DNA of 64,000 nucleotides from Streptomyces sp. HUAS MG91. Lineage in GTDB: Bacteria > Actinomycetota > Actinomycetes > Streptomycetales > Streptomycetaceae. Position 1 is the stretch's first letter. The number at the start of each line of letters is the position of its first letter. Below, piece after piece: positions 33,670 to 42,426 of this stretch. The notes under the pieces are model-generated. The model saw nothing but the letters and a program-made list of their open reading frames with translations. It searched no databases and was not told where the DNA came from. The position numbers were made by a program, and so were the translations under genes. The stretch spans positions 2,108,001-2,172,000 of the forward strand of contig NZ_CP159534.1 in the NCBI RefSeq assembly GCF_040529335.1, in the 5' to 3' direction.

Positions 33670-36600
33670 GTGCGCTCTCGACCAAGGCAGCCAAGGCTGC
33701 TCACGCTCCGATCACGAAGATCAGCGGTCTTCGCCCGCGCCGTCACGGCCGTCACCACGCTCGCGCTGCTCGGCGGCCTGGCCACCCAGTCCGGTCCCGT
33801 CGTCCCGGACGATCGCGTCGCGAAGGCCTCCGACTCGCAGGACTGGTACGTCGACACCCCCGCCGAGCTGCTGCGCCAGGACCAGTGCCTGATGTCGGAC
33901 GTCCTGCGCCTGGGCGGGCCCGCGATGGCCACGACCGCGAAGGACGGGCTCAACCAGACCCCGGAGAAGCTGCGGCAGCTGGCCGACCGGCAGTACTGGG
34001 AGGAGACTCCGCTCGCCACCGCGTACAAGTCCGACAAGGACGCGGCGCTGGCCGAACTGAACCGGCTCGACGCGCTCCACGACAGCTGGAAGATCAGCGG
34101 CCTCGAGACACCGGGCGGCTTCGATTCCGTCGCCGCCTTCGAGTGGCCGCCCGGGACCAGTGGCGACGACGGCCAGGACTTCCACTCGCAGACCGGTCTG
34201 ACGGCGTGGATCGCCGACCGGTTCTGGAAGAACGAGAGCGACTTCTACGAGGACGCGACCCCGCCCGCCGACGCGAAGACCGTCGCGGCGGTCAAGGCGC
34301 TGGGCCAGCCGCTGTACGGCAGTGACCCCGACCCCTCCGGACCGGACTGGAACCGGCAACTCGCCCTGCGCGACGCCTACAAGCACCTCACCGACTGGAG
34401 CCTGGAACCGACCGGCGCGGACAACGCCCGCCTCTTCCTGGGCTCCGGCGGCTTCCCGAGCCGGGCACCCGCGCCCGGCACCGCCGAGCACCGTGTCATG
34501 GTCGAGGACCTCAAGTCCCGCTTCGCCGCGTGCGCGTGGCGTGACCCGATGGACCCGGAGCAGGTCCTCGGCGAGGTCACCGCGACCGCCGCGACCGAGT
34601 GGCAGCAGGAGATCGCCTCCCAGGCCGCCAAGCGCAACGATGTCCTGGTCGCCAACAAGAACGCCGTCCAGGCGCTCACCACAGCCTCCGAGTCGATGGG
34701 CAAGCTGCTCGGCCACTCCTGGGTCGCCGACCACATCACCCGCTGGCAGGACTACTGGTCCTCGGGCGGCATCGGCTGGATCGGCACCTCTCCGATGGCC
34801 GTGCAGATCCCGGGCGCGAGCGGCAAGTGCCTGGGGGCGCAGGGCTCGGCCACCGCGAACGGCACGCCCGTCGAGGTCGTCGCCTGCTCGTCGGCGGCGG
34901 CCCAGCAGTGGCGCTTCAACGGCGGCTACGGCGAGGGCTACAGCCTGCAGAACGTCAACTCGCAGAAGTGTCTCGACGTCGCCTCCGACCGTACGAAGAT
35001 CCAGCTCTGGACCTGCAACGGCACCCCCATGCAGGTGTGGAAGTTCAGCGTCCGAGCCGCATCGACCCTGCAGAACGTGGGCGCGGGCAAGTGCCTGAAC
35101 TTCCCCGCGTACACGGCCGGGCAGGACGCGCTCGCCGCCACGTGCGGCACGGCCGCCACGCAGAAGGTGCTCTTCAAGGTCTCCGAGCACAACGGCACGG
35201 TTCCCGCGTCGGCACAGTTCACCAAGGCGTCGGCACGGCTCAGCGCCTCCCGTTCGGGAGCGGCGGCCGAACTGGCCGAGCTCAAGCGCCAGGCGACGGC
35301 AGCGACGAACGCCCAGACCGCCAGCACCACCGCCGAGCAGGCGGCGTACGCGATCGCCGACGCGGCGGGCGCGCCGCGCGGTCGCGGTCTGCTGGTCGGG
35401 CAGCAGAAGGCCCAGGTCACCCAGGGTGCCGCAGCGGCCGTCGCCGCGCTGGTGAAGGCCGGTGAGACCGCCGAGGCCGCCACCCGGGCCGCCGCGGCGG
35501 ACAGCGCCACGATCGCCCAGCGCGCCCTGGCGCAGGCCGCCCAGTCCAAGGCGGAGTTCCGCAGGGCGGCGGCCTACCGGGCCGAGCTGCAGGCGAAGGC
35601 CGCCGCCGACGCGGCCAAGCTGCACCGGGACAACGCCAAGAAGGAGAAGGAGACCGCCGAGGCCCAGCTCGCGGTGGCGCTGAAGGCGGAGGGCGACGCG
35701 AAGGTCGCCGCGGCCGACGCGCACGCCAAGCGGCTCGCGGCGGAGGCCGAGGAGAAGACGGCGAAGGCGGAGAAGGAGACCGCCGCCGCCAAGCAGGCCG
35801 AGGCCAACCAGCACAAGCTCAACGCCCAGGGCGAGGCCACCAAGGCGCAGGACGCGCAGAAGAAGGCCGAGAGCGCCGAGTCCACCGCCGTCGCGCGCAA
35901 GAACGACGCGGTCGAGGCCCGCGACAAGGCCAAGGCCAAGCGGGACGACGCCTGGGAAGCCGAGCAGAAAGCGGACGCGGCGCGTGCCAAGGCCGACGCC
36001 AAGGAGGCGTACGCGCACTCCCTCGACGCGGGTGACGCGGCCGACGCGGCGCGTACCGCCGCCGACGAGGCCGACCGGCACGCCGACGACGCGGAGGCCG
36101 CCGCGGAGCGGGCCCGTGGCGAGGCCGACGCCGCCACCCAGGCGGCCGCCGACGCCGACGCCGCCGCCACCCGCGCGGAGGCCGCGGCCAAGCGGGCGCG
36201 CTCGGACGCGGACGCCGCGCAGGCCGCCAAGCTCCGGGCCGACGCCGCGGTGAAGACCGCGACGAGCGCCGCCGCCCAGGCCATCCAGGCCTCGCAGCGC
36301 GCCGCCCAGGAGGCTGCCGAGGCCGTCAAGCAGGCGGCCGAGGCCGAGAAGCAGGCCAAGCTCGCCAAGGCCAACGCCGATGCCGCCAACAAGGAATCGA
36401 TCAAGGCCCTCGCCGCCGCGGCCAAGGCCACCGGCTACGCCTACGTCACCGCCCAGGCGGCTGCCGACGCGGGCGAGGCCGCCGCGCAGGTCGCCAAGCC
36501 GGCCAACGACGCGATCCAGATCGGTTCCCCGTACGTCACCACCGACTCCGCCGCGAGCCTGGTCGTCCTGACCGGACAGGCGTCGAAGTCGATCGCGGAG

Positions 36601-38229
36601 CAGCAGCAGGCCGTCGCCGACGCCCACGCCAAGAACGCCCAGGAGGAGGCGGCGGCGGCCAAGAGCATCGCCGAGCAGGCGGTCGGCGACGCCAAGGCGG
36701 CCTACCAGCACGCGGCGAACGCGGCGCAGTACGCGTCCGACGCGAAGGGGTACGCGAAAGAGGCCCTCGGGTACTCCGCCCAGGCAGCGTCCGCAGCGGC
36801 CAAGGCCTCCCAGTCGCTGGCCCGCACGGTCGAGTACGACCGCCAGGCCACCGAGGACGCGGCAGCGGCGGACCAGGCAGCGGGCCGGGCCGAGGGCTAT
36901 GCCTCACAGGCCCGCGCTTCCGCCGACGCCGCGGCCCTGGACGCGGCGGCCGCCCGCGACGCCGCCGCGGTGGCCGAGCAGGCCGCCAAGGACGCCCGCG
37001 CCGCGGCCGACCGGGCCGACACCGCCGCGACCGAGGCGGAACAGGCCGCCAAGGACGCGGACAGGTACGCCAAGGAGGCCCAGGAGGCCGCCGACCGCGC
37101 GGAGAAGGCCGACAAGGGCCAGCAGATCGAGACGGGCACCGTGCCCGACGGAGCCGGTGGCTTCGTCGGCAACATGTACTACGTCGTCGACCACTACGAG
37201 TACGTGGGTGACCCCGAGACGGTCAAGCAGACCAGCGGCTGCGAAGGGTTCCTCAACAACCTCTTCTACAAGGGCGACTGCACCCTCACGGTAAAGATCC
37301 GGTACAAGGCCGTGCTCGACCTGTACCTGTGCGGCGCCGACGACCTCGACCCGTCGGTCTACACCTGCCCGGCCGCCGCGAGCACCTACGTGGACACGAT
37401 CACCACCAAGGAGCTGGCCCAGGAGGTCACCCACACCATCACGATCGCCGAGTTCCAGCAGGGGGTCGACCCGGTCGACATCCTCTTCGGCAGCTGGATC
37501 AAGTGCGTCCAGAAGATCGCGCCGGGGGGCCAGCAGGGCAGCTGGGGCGGATGCGGCTGGGCCGCCCTGGACGTCGGGCTCCTGTTCGCCGGAAAGATCA
37601 TCGGGCCCATCGCGAACGCAGTGAGGGCCGCCGACGCGGCCGCTCGTACCGGAATCGGGGTCGCGGACGCCTACCGGGCACTGCGGACCCTCGGCCTCAG
37701 CGAGACCGCCATCGAGGGCATCGGGGCCCGGGCGCTGCGCGCCGTCATGGACAGCTGCACCAGGCCCAAGGCCAAGGTGACGAGCCGAGCGGCGGCCGCG
37801 TCCGGCATCAACCCCTGCGAGGGGATGATCACCTACCTGAGCAACGAGCTCAGCCGCATGGCGTACAAGGCCAGGGTCGGCGCCGGCATCAGCACCGGCC
37901 GCAACGTGGGCGTCGCGCGCGTCCCGGGATGGAACGACCCCAAGACCGGGGACCTCGTGGTCGGTTTCAGCAAGGGCGACGGCTACCACTCGGAGAACCA
38001 CATCCTGGACCAGCTGAAGGCGAAGGGCTTCAGTCCGAAGCAGATCACCGAGTTCTACTCTGAGCGCAGCCCCTGCGACGTCTGCGCGCCGATCCTGGAG
38101 GGCGCGCTGGAACCCGGCGTGCCGATCTACTGGACGGTGCCGAACGGCCCCGGCTCCGGTGACCTGTTGTGGAGCATCATCAAGCCGCTCGGGGGGAGGA
38201 GCGCCCTGCGCAAGACGGCGGAGGAGTAG
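33670..38229 (+). CDS. Giant exported polymorphic toxin with ricin-type lectin, Ala-rich stalk and C-terminal deaminase domain
   Basis: Encodes 1519 residues from a GTG with AAGGAG eight bases upstream. Order: basic N-terminus and hydrophobic export segment (about 17-41); unknown domain (50-370); ricin-B-like lectin (376-508) with two QxW motifs (AQQWRF, MQVWKF) and repeated GKCL/QKCLD motifs; about 630 residues (517-1150) of Ala/Lys/Glu/Asp-rich helix, predicted coiled coil; a cysteine-rich pre-toxin segment (1151-1390); and a final domain with VARVPGW, GYHSENHIL and YSERSPCDVC. His1440-Ser-Glu1442 and Cys1469/Cys1472 are the zinc-site and proton-shuttle motifs of the cytidine-deaminase superfamily, closest in pattern to XOO_2897-like toxin deaminases. 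It would modify bases in a target cell. The next gene is the likely immunity gene. Confidence 0.87.
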   Translation: MRSRPRQPRLLTLRSRRSAVFARAVTAVTTLALLGGLATQSGPVVPDDRVAKASDSQDWYVDTPAELLRQDQCLMSDVLRLGGPAMATTAKDGLNQTPEKLRQLADRQYWEETPLATAYKSDKDAALAELNRLDALHDSWKISGLETPGGFDSVAAFEWPPGTSGDDGQDFHSQTGLTAWIADRFWKNESDFYEDATPPADAKTVAAVKALGQPLYGSDPDPSGPDWNRQLALRDAYKHLTDWSLEPTGADNARLFLGSGGFPSRAPAPGTAEHRVMVEDLKSRFAACAWRDPMDPEQVLGEVTATAATEWQQEIASQAAKRNDVLVANKNAVQALTTASESMGKLLGHSWVADHITRWQDYWSSGGIGWIGTSPMAVQIPGASGKCLGAQGSATANGTPVEVVACSSAAAQQWRFNGGYGEGYSLQNVNSQKCLDVASDRTKIQLWTCNGTPMQVWKFSVRAASTLQNVGAGKCLNFPAYTAGQDALAATCGTAATQKVLFKVSEHNGTVPASAQFTKASARLSASRSGAAAELAELKRQATAATNAQTASTTAEQAAYAIADAAGAPRGRGLLVGQQKAQVTQGAAAAVAALVKAGETAEAATRAAAADSATIAQRALAQAAQSKAEFRRAAAYRAELQAKAAADAAKLHRDNAKKEKETAEAQLAVALKAEGDAKVAAADAHAKRLAAEAEEKTAKAEKETAAAKQAEANQHKLNAQGEATKAQDAQKKAESAESTAVARKNDAVEARDKAKAKRDDAWEAEQKADAARAKADAKEAYAHSLDAGDAADAARTAADEADRHADDAEAAAERARGEADAATQAAADADAAATRAEAAAKRARSDADAAQAAKLRADAAVKTATSAAAQAIQASQRAAQEAAEAVKQAAEAEKQAKLAKANADAANKESIKALAAAAKATGYAYVTAQAAADAGEAAAQVAKPANDAIQIGSPYVTTDSAASLVVLTGQASKSIAEQQQAVADAHAKNAQEEAAAAKSIAEQAVGDAKAAYQHAANAAQYASDAKGYAKEALGYSAQAASAAAKASQSLARTVEYDRQATEDAAAADQAAGRAEGYASQARASADAAALDAAAARDAAAVAEQAAKDARAAADRADTAATEAEQAAKDADRYAKEAQEAADRAEKADKGQQIETGTVPDGAGGFVGNMYYVVDHYEYVGDPETVKQTSGCEGFLNNLFYKGDCTLTVKIRYKAVLDLYLCGADDLDPSVYTCPAAASTYVDTITTKELAQEVTHTITIAEFQQGVDPVDILFGSWIKCVQKIAPGGQQGSWGGCGWAALDVGLLFAGKIIGPIANAVRAADAAARTGIGVADAYRALRTLGLSETAIEGIGARALRAVMDSCTRPKAKVTSRAAAASGINPCEGMITYLSNELSRMAYKARVGAGISTGRNVGVARVPGWNDPKTGDLVVGFSKGDGYHSENHILDQLKAKGFSPKQITEFYSERSPCDVCAPILEGALEPGVPIYWTVPNGPGSGDLLWSIIKPLGGRSALRKTAEE

Positions 38230-38236
38230 ACGGCGT

Positions 38237-38273
38237 CCGGGGAGGGGCGCGCTCAGGAGACATCCCTCCCCGG
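38237..38273 (+). terminator. GC-rich hairpin between toxin and candidate immunity gene
   Basis: CCGGGGAGGG (38237-38246) pairs perfectly with CCCTCCCCGG (38264-38273) around a 17-base loop. It begins eight bases after the toxin stop codon and ends 54 bases before the next start. It could terminate or attenuate transcription from the toxin gene. Confidence 0.65.
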
Positions 38274-38327
38274 GCCCGCACCACGGCGCGGAGGTTCACA
38301 ACCCCACCCAGAGAGCGAGCGACCACA

Positions 38328-38783
38328 GTGACCGACGACTTCGGATTCCTCCGGGCCTCGGAGGAAGACCTCGCCGCCCGGGCCGCACTCGCCGACCGGA
38401 CGGTCTCCGCCCTGCGCCGGGCGGGACTGCCCGCCTGGCGGGAAGGCGTTGACGAGCCCGCGACCTCCGGCGCCGTGGTCCGTACCGAACCCGACGCCGA
38501 ACTTGCCTCCGCCGCGGTCTCGGTGAGCTGGCGCGCGTCGGACGACGTACTGGACGCGGCGGTGGAGGCCCTGGCCGCAGGACGACCAGGGGCTCCCGAG
38601 GTCAGGCGCCCGGGACTGGACGGCCTGCGGATGCGATCCACGCTGATCGAGGTGCTGATCCGCGCGGGGCTCCTCGTGACCCCCGACAACGACACCATGA
38701 ACCCGGACCACGTCCTCGTCTTCGGGCACACGGACGATCTGCCGCCGGCGCTGCGCCCCACTTTCGTGCGACCCCGGCACTGA
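38328..38783 (+). CDS. Candidate immunity protein of the deaminase toxin
   Basis: Encodes 151 residues from a GTG at 38328, with GAGAGCGAG upstream. I recognise no family. It is acidic, soluble and without a signal peptide: MTDDFGFLRASEEDLAARAALADRT at the start, a VSVSWRASDDVLDAAVEALAAG segment, and a C-terminal part RMRSTLIEVLIRAGLLV ... DHVLVFGHTDDLPPALRP. Immunity proteins of polymorphic toxins are typically small, cytosolic, acidic and placed directly downstream of the toxin, all of which fit (98 bp gap). Assignment is by position only; it could also be an unrelated small gene. Confidence 0.6.
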   Translation: MTDDFGFLRASEEDLAARAALADRTVSALRRAGLPAWREGVDEPATSGAVVRTEPDAELASAAVSVSWRASDDVLDAAVEALAAGRPGAPEVRRPGLDGLRMRSTLIEVLIRAGLLVTPDNDTMNPDHVLVFGHTDDLPPALRPTFVRPRH

Positions 38784-38831
38784 GGTGGGCGGCAACCGGC
38801 ATCAATGCCCTCACGATCGACCGGACAGGGG

Positions 38832-40667
38832 CTAGGCGGCCAGTTCCGCGAGGAGGCCGCCGATGCGTTGGGCGCACTGCGGCGGCACGCTTCCCGTGTC
38901 GTCGACCTGGACCGCGCACGCGGTGGTGGTGTCGACGAGCCGTTCCAGCACGACGGTCACCCGGCGCGCGCCGTCCGAGTGCCGGGCCACGACGGGCAGT
39001 TCGGCGGCGGCGAGGTCGACGGCGGCCCGGGCCTGGGCCAGCGTCCGGTACGCCTCGCGGCGCAGCGCCCACCGCCTGGCCCGGTCCTGCGGCCGCCCGG
39101 AGTCCTCGCTCAATACGTACCGTACGTAGGCGTGGGCGGCCTCGCGCGCGGCGGCGACCCGCACCCGCACGCCGCCGCCGCGGTGGGCGCCGGGCCCCGG
39201 AAGGTGCCCGGCGACCAGCACGATGGCGCAGGCCAGCAGCGTCTCGGTGATCCGTCCCGCCGACGCCTGCGGTTCGCCGCCCACCATGACGAGGGACAGC
39301 ACGAGCACGGTGACGACCGCGGTCTGCGCGGCGAAGTGCCGTGTGGCCACGGGGATCAGCGCCCCGCACAGCGCCACGAGCGCGACGAGTCCGGCGGGGC
39401 GGGGCAGCAGCGCGGCGAGTCCGGCGAACGCGGCGGCGCCCGCGACGGTTCCGGCGGCCCGGCACAGGACGCGCGAGGCGAGCGGCCCGAGGTCGGGCTT
39501 GACGAGGAAGACGGCGGTGGCGGGCAGCCAGTACCAGTGCAGGGGATGGAGTGCCTGGGCGACGGCGGCGCTGGCCCCGAAGGAGAGCCCGACGCGGAGC
39601 CCGTACTCGCGCCCGCCGGGCCCGGCCGCTCTGCGCAGCACGGTCCGGGGGCTGTTCCGGTGCCGCGGCTGGGCGGGCGCCCTGCCTCCGTCGAACACCT
39701 CGGCGGCCCGCAGCAGCGCCTCGTCGAGCGCGCGCAGGCCCGCGTCGCGGCGGGCGGGCGCGGGCAGCGGCCCCACCGGGGAGCCGGTCCGTACGGCGGC
39801 GGCGAGCCGGCGCGGCCCTTCCGCGGCCCGCCCGGGCACGGTCTTTCCGGTCCAGGCCAGCGCGGTGGCGGCCTCGGCGAGCGGGAGCGCGGCGGCGTAC
39901 TGCGCCCGCAGTTTCCGGGTCGCGGCGCCGCCTCCGCGTCCGCCGCGCAGGGCGTCCTGGGCCTGGTCGAGCGCGGCGGTCAGGGCGGCGCGGCGATTCC
40001 GGGAGTCGGTCCGCCCGGCGGCCTCGATGAGCTGGGCCACGGCCTCGTAGACCGCGGCGACGGCGACGCGCTCACCGTCGTAGAGATAGCCGAGTCCGCG
40101 GCCGGGGCGGCGGCCCGTCGGCTTTCCGGTGCGGGCGGCGGGCGAGGGCAGTGCGACGCGCAGGGCGATCAGCCAGGCGGCGCCGCCGACGAACAGCAGC
40201 GCCCGTTGCCAGCCGGGCTCCGGCAACGGCATCCCGGCGCCGACGGCCACGGTCACCAGTACCTGGGTACCGGCGGCGGACGCGACGGGGCCGACGGCGC
40301 TGACCGCGCCGCCGAGGAGCCCGAGCACGGCGAACGCGGCGACGATCACCACGCCGTACCCGACGCCGCCCCCTTCTCCCGCGAACGGGCTGAGGGCCGT
40401 CCCGACGATCATGCCCGCGCCACCGGCGAGCGCGGGTCCGCCGAGCCGGGTGAGGGCGGCGAGCCGGGGGCCGGGCCGGTCGTTGACTCCGGCGAGCATG
40501 GCGCCGAGGGCGAGCAGGACGCCGCTGGACGGGCTCCCGGCGAGGACACCGGCGAGGAGCAGCGGTCCGGCGGCGAGCGCGCCGCGCAGGACGGCGGGCC
40601 ACGGGACCGGGGCGCGCTGGGCGCGCAGGGCGTGCCCGAGCCAGGGCGGAAGCGGGCGGCGGGGCAA
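38832..40667 (-). CDS. FUSC-family integral membrane protein
   Basis: About 611 residues with the TTG at 40667, preceded by CAGGAG six bases upstream; ATG starts further out (40748, 40802) have poor sites. Two hydrophobic blocks, each of four to six helices, are separated by a hydrophilic region of some 150 residues: the first covers AVLRGALAAGPLLLAGVLAG to AAWLIALRVAL, the second REYGLRVGLSFGASAAVAQALHPLHWYWLPATAVFLVKPDLG to LLACAIVLVAGHL. The LHWYWLPATAVFLVKPD motif is typical of FUSC proteins (aromatic acid or fusaric acid efflux type). The substrate is unknown. It converges on the immunity candidate. Confidence 0.85.
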   Translation of the reverse strand: MPRRPLPPWLGHALRAQRAPVPWPAVLRGALAAGPLLLAGVLAGSPSSGVLLALGAMLAGVNDRPGPRLAALTRLGGPALAGGAGMIVGTALSPFAGEGGGVGYGVVIVAAFAVLGLLGGAVSAVGPVASAAGTQVLVTVAVGAGMPLPEPGWQRALLFVGGAAWLIALRVALPSPAARTGKPTGRRPGRGLGYLYDGERVAVAAVYEAVAQLIEAAGRTDSRNRRAALTAALDQAQDALRGGRGGGAATRKLRAQYAAALPLAEAATALAWTGKTVPGRAAEGPRRLAAAVRTGSPVGPLPAPARRDAGLRALDEALLRAAEVFDGGRAPAQPRHRNSPRTVLRRAAGPGGREYGLRVGLSFGASAAVAQALHPLHWYWLPATAVFLVKPDLGPLASRVLCRAAGTVAGAAAFAGLAALLPRPAGLVALVALCGALIPVATRHFAAQTAVVTVLVLSLVMVGGEPQASAGRITETLLACAIVLVAGHLPGPGAHRGGGVRVRVAAAREAAHAYVRYVLSEDSGRPQDRARRWALRREAYRTLAQARAAVDLAAAELPVVARHSDGARRVTVVLERLVDTTTACAVQVDDTGSVPPQCAQRIGGLLAELAA

Positions 40668-40786
40668 GACGGGCTCCTGTCGTACACGGGGGTACCGGAC
40701 GACATCGGCCAGACCTGAACTGGTCCTTCTACGGTAACGGCAGTTCATGGAGGGGAAGGAACGCCCGCATTTCCGCAATGTGACAC

Positions 40787-41386
40787 TTGACCGTGCCCAC
40801 ACCCTCGACCAGTGACGCCCCTCACACGGCCGACGACGCCGGCTGGCCGGACGCCCCCGGCGACACGGCCCTCACGATCCACGTCCCCGAGGCGGACCAT
40901 CTGGTCCGCACTCCGGCGCGGGCGCATGTGACGGTCCTCTATCCGTTCCTGCCGCTGCCCCGGGTCACCGGGGAGACGGACGGGGCGCTGCGGGAGCTGT
41001 TCGCGGCGGTCCCGGCCTTCACTCTCCACTTCGGCGAGCTGTCGCGCTGGCCGGGCGTCCTCTACCTGGCCCCGTCCCCCGCCGGTCCGCTGCGCGCGCT
41101 CACCGGGGCGCTGCGGCGGAGGTGGCCGGAAGCGGTCCCCTATCGCGGCGTCTTCGGCGACGCGGGCCTCGACCCGCATCTGACCCTGGCGAGCGGCGCG
41201 GGCACCGACGGCATTCCAGACGCCGACTTCGCCCCGCATCTCCCGCTCCGCGCACCGGTCACCGAGGTGCGCCTGATCGTGTCGGACGGGCCCGGAACCC
41301 CGTGGCGGGATCTGCGCGCCTATCCGTTGGGCCCGGCTCCGTCGGGAACGCCGCCGTCGGGCACGGCTCCGTCGGGCACGGCCTGA
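40787..41386 (+). CDS. 2'-5' RNA ligase superfamily protein (2H phosphoesterase)
   Basis: Encodes 199 residues, with a TTG at 40787 or the in-frame GTG at 40793. Two H-x-T/S-x motifs define the 2H fold: AHVTVLYPFLP near residue 46 and PHLTLASG near residue 130. Enzymes of this group act on 2',3'-cyclic or 2'-5' phosphodiester bonds in RNA or nucleotides (LigT, CPDase). The last 15 residues are repeats of PSGT coded by three 15-bp units, overlapping the end of the convergent nucleotidyltransferase gene by 67 bp. Confidence 0.85.
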   Translation: MTVPTPSTSDAPHTADDAGWPDAPGDTALTIHVPEADHLVRTPARAHVTVLYPFLPLPRVTGETDGALRELFAAVPAFTLHFGELSRWPGVLYLAPSPAGPLRALTGALRRRWPEAVPYRGVFGDAGLDPHLTLASGAGTDGIPDADFAPHLPLRAPVTEVRLIVSDGPGTPWRDLRAYPLGPAPSGTPPSGTAPSGTA

Positions 41387-42174
41387 CGGGCTTCGGCGAC
41401 AGCGGCGGCCAGCAGTTCCTCGGCCCGGTCGACGAGTTCGACGAGCCCGAGGCCGGGGTCGCTGACAATGGCGTCGATGTCCCGCAGTCCGGCCCGCTCC
41501 AGCAGCCGCTTCTCGTTGGTCACCCATTCCCCGCGGGCGGCGAGCACGGCGTGCGCGGCGGACTGGGCGGCGACGGCGACGGCCCCGACGACCTCGGTCC
41601 GCCCGCCCTTCGGCGCGTTCCCGGCCCGCGCGTAGTGCAGGGTGATCCGGGCCCGCCCCCACCACTCCTCGGGCGCGGTGCGGCGCAGCGCTTCCGGGTA
41701 TCCGTCGGGCTTCGGCGCCGTGCCGCGCAGGACGCGGTTGACGGCGAGTTCGGCGACGACGAGGTAGCTCGGGATCCCGGCGAGGTGGAACATCAGCGGC
41801 TCCACCCGGAACCGCCCGGCCTCGGCGTCGGCCAGCACCCGCTCGATGTCGTCGAGATCGCGGTAGTGCACGTCGACGCGCCGCCCCTCGACGCTGAACC
41901 ATCCCCCGCCGTTGAACACCCCGCCGCCCCACCCGCCGATCTCGCTGGCCTCCCCCTCCCACCCGACCGCCCGCAGATACCGCGGCGCGAACAGCCCCTC
42001 GCCGCCCCGGTAGTAGACGGCGGTGTCCCAGTCGCTGTCGGCGGTGTGGGTGCCTTGGGCGCGGGAGCCGCCGAGGGAGACGGCATGGACTCCGGGGAGG
42101 GCGGCGAGAGTGTCGGCGAGGCGGTCGAGGAAGGCGGCGTCGGCGGCCGTCGTGGCGTCAGGGGGTACGGGCAT
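41320..42174 (-). CDS. Nucleotidyltransferase-domain protein (aminoglycoside adenylyltransferase-like)
   Basis: Encodes 284 residues from the ATG at 42174. The pol-beta-type active site is complete: VSLGGSRAQGTHTADSDWDTAVYYRG near residues 30-60 (GS and D-x-D), and the third acid in GRRVDVHYRDLDDI. A helical domain follows (RARITLHYARAGNAPKGGRTEVVGAVAVAAQSAAHAVLAARGEWVTNEKRLL), like aminoglycoside or minimal nucleotidyltransferases. The acceptor is unknown; resistance is possible but unproved. The C-terminus is repetitive (VPDGAVPDGGVPDG) because it overlaps the repeat at the end of the convergent RNA ligase gene. Confidence 0.85.
   Translation of the reverse strand: MPVPPDATTAADAAFLDRLADTLAALPGVHAVSLGGSRAQGTHTADSDWDTAVYYRGGEGLFAPRYLRAVGWEGEASEIGGWGGGVFNGGGWFSVEGRRVDVHYRDLDDIERVLADAEAGRFRVEPLMFHLAGIPSYLVVAELAVNRVLRGTAPKPDGYPEALRRTAPEEWWGRARITLHYARAGNAPKGGRTEVVGAVAVAAQSAAHAVLAARGEWVTNEKRLLERAGLRDIDAIVSDPGLGLVELVDRAEELLAAAVAEARQAVPDGAVPDGGVPDGAGPNG
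41335..41379. repeat. Three 15-bp repeats coding in both strands
   Basis: Units GGCTCCGTCGGGAAC, GCCGCCGTCGGGCAC and GGCTCCGTCGGGCAC lie head to tail. The plus strand reads PSGT-type repeats of the RNA ligase tail; the minus strand reads VPDG-type repeats of the nucleotidyltransferase tail. Confidence 0.85.
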
Positions 42175-42348
42175 GGGGCACAGTATCCAGACACCACCCA
42201 CACAGTTCGATTGCAGGGTCATCAACCGCATCCGGAACCGGTGGCGTTGGCGAAACAGGACCGGCTGGAACAGGAAGAACCCACGCCCGCGCCCCTGAGC
42301 AGGAAGCACATGCCGTCGAAGAGCCCCACAAGACGCGCCGTATCGTAT

Positions 42349-42373
42349 GTATGTACGCATGAGTCCGGGGTAA
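42349..42373 (+). promoter_or_regulatory. Candidate SigB-type promoter of the sigma factor gene
   Basis: GTAT (42349-42352), 15 bases, then GGGTAA (42368-42373) resembles the Streptomyces general stress promoter rule GNNT-N14-16-GGGTAC/T, with one mismatch at the last base. It lies 53 bases before the ATG of a SigB/F-type sigma gene, which suggests self-control. Confidence 0.45.
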
Positions 42374-42426
42374 CCGCAGGCGTGCGGGGAGAATTATTCA
42401 CACGACGAGAGGCAGGACTGGCGGCA

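Noticed and set aside
33721..36711. A 996-codon open frame on the minus strand opposite the toxin stalk
   Set aside because: It is the Gly/Leu/Arg-rich mirror of the Ala-rich coding strand, a known effect of GC-rich third positions; no ribosome site or domain.
38784..38831. A second small immunity or orphan toxin gene after the 151-residue gene
   Set aside because: Only 48 bp separate it from the FUSC gene end; no frame of use.
41320..42174. Call as a proven aminoglycoside resistance gene
   Set aside because: The nucleotidyltransferase site is clear but nothing defines the acceptor; the fold is shared by many unrelated enzymes.
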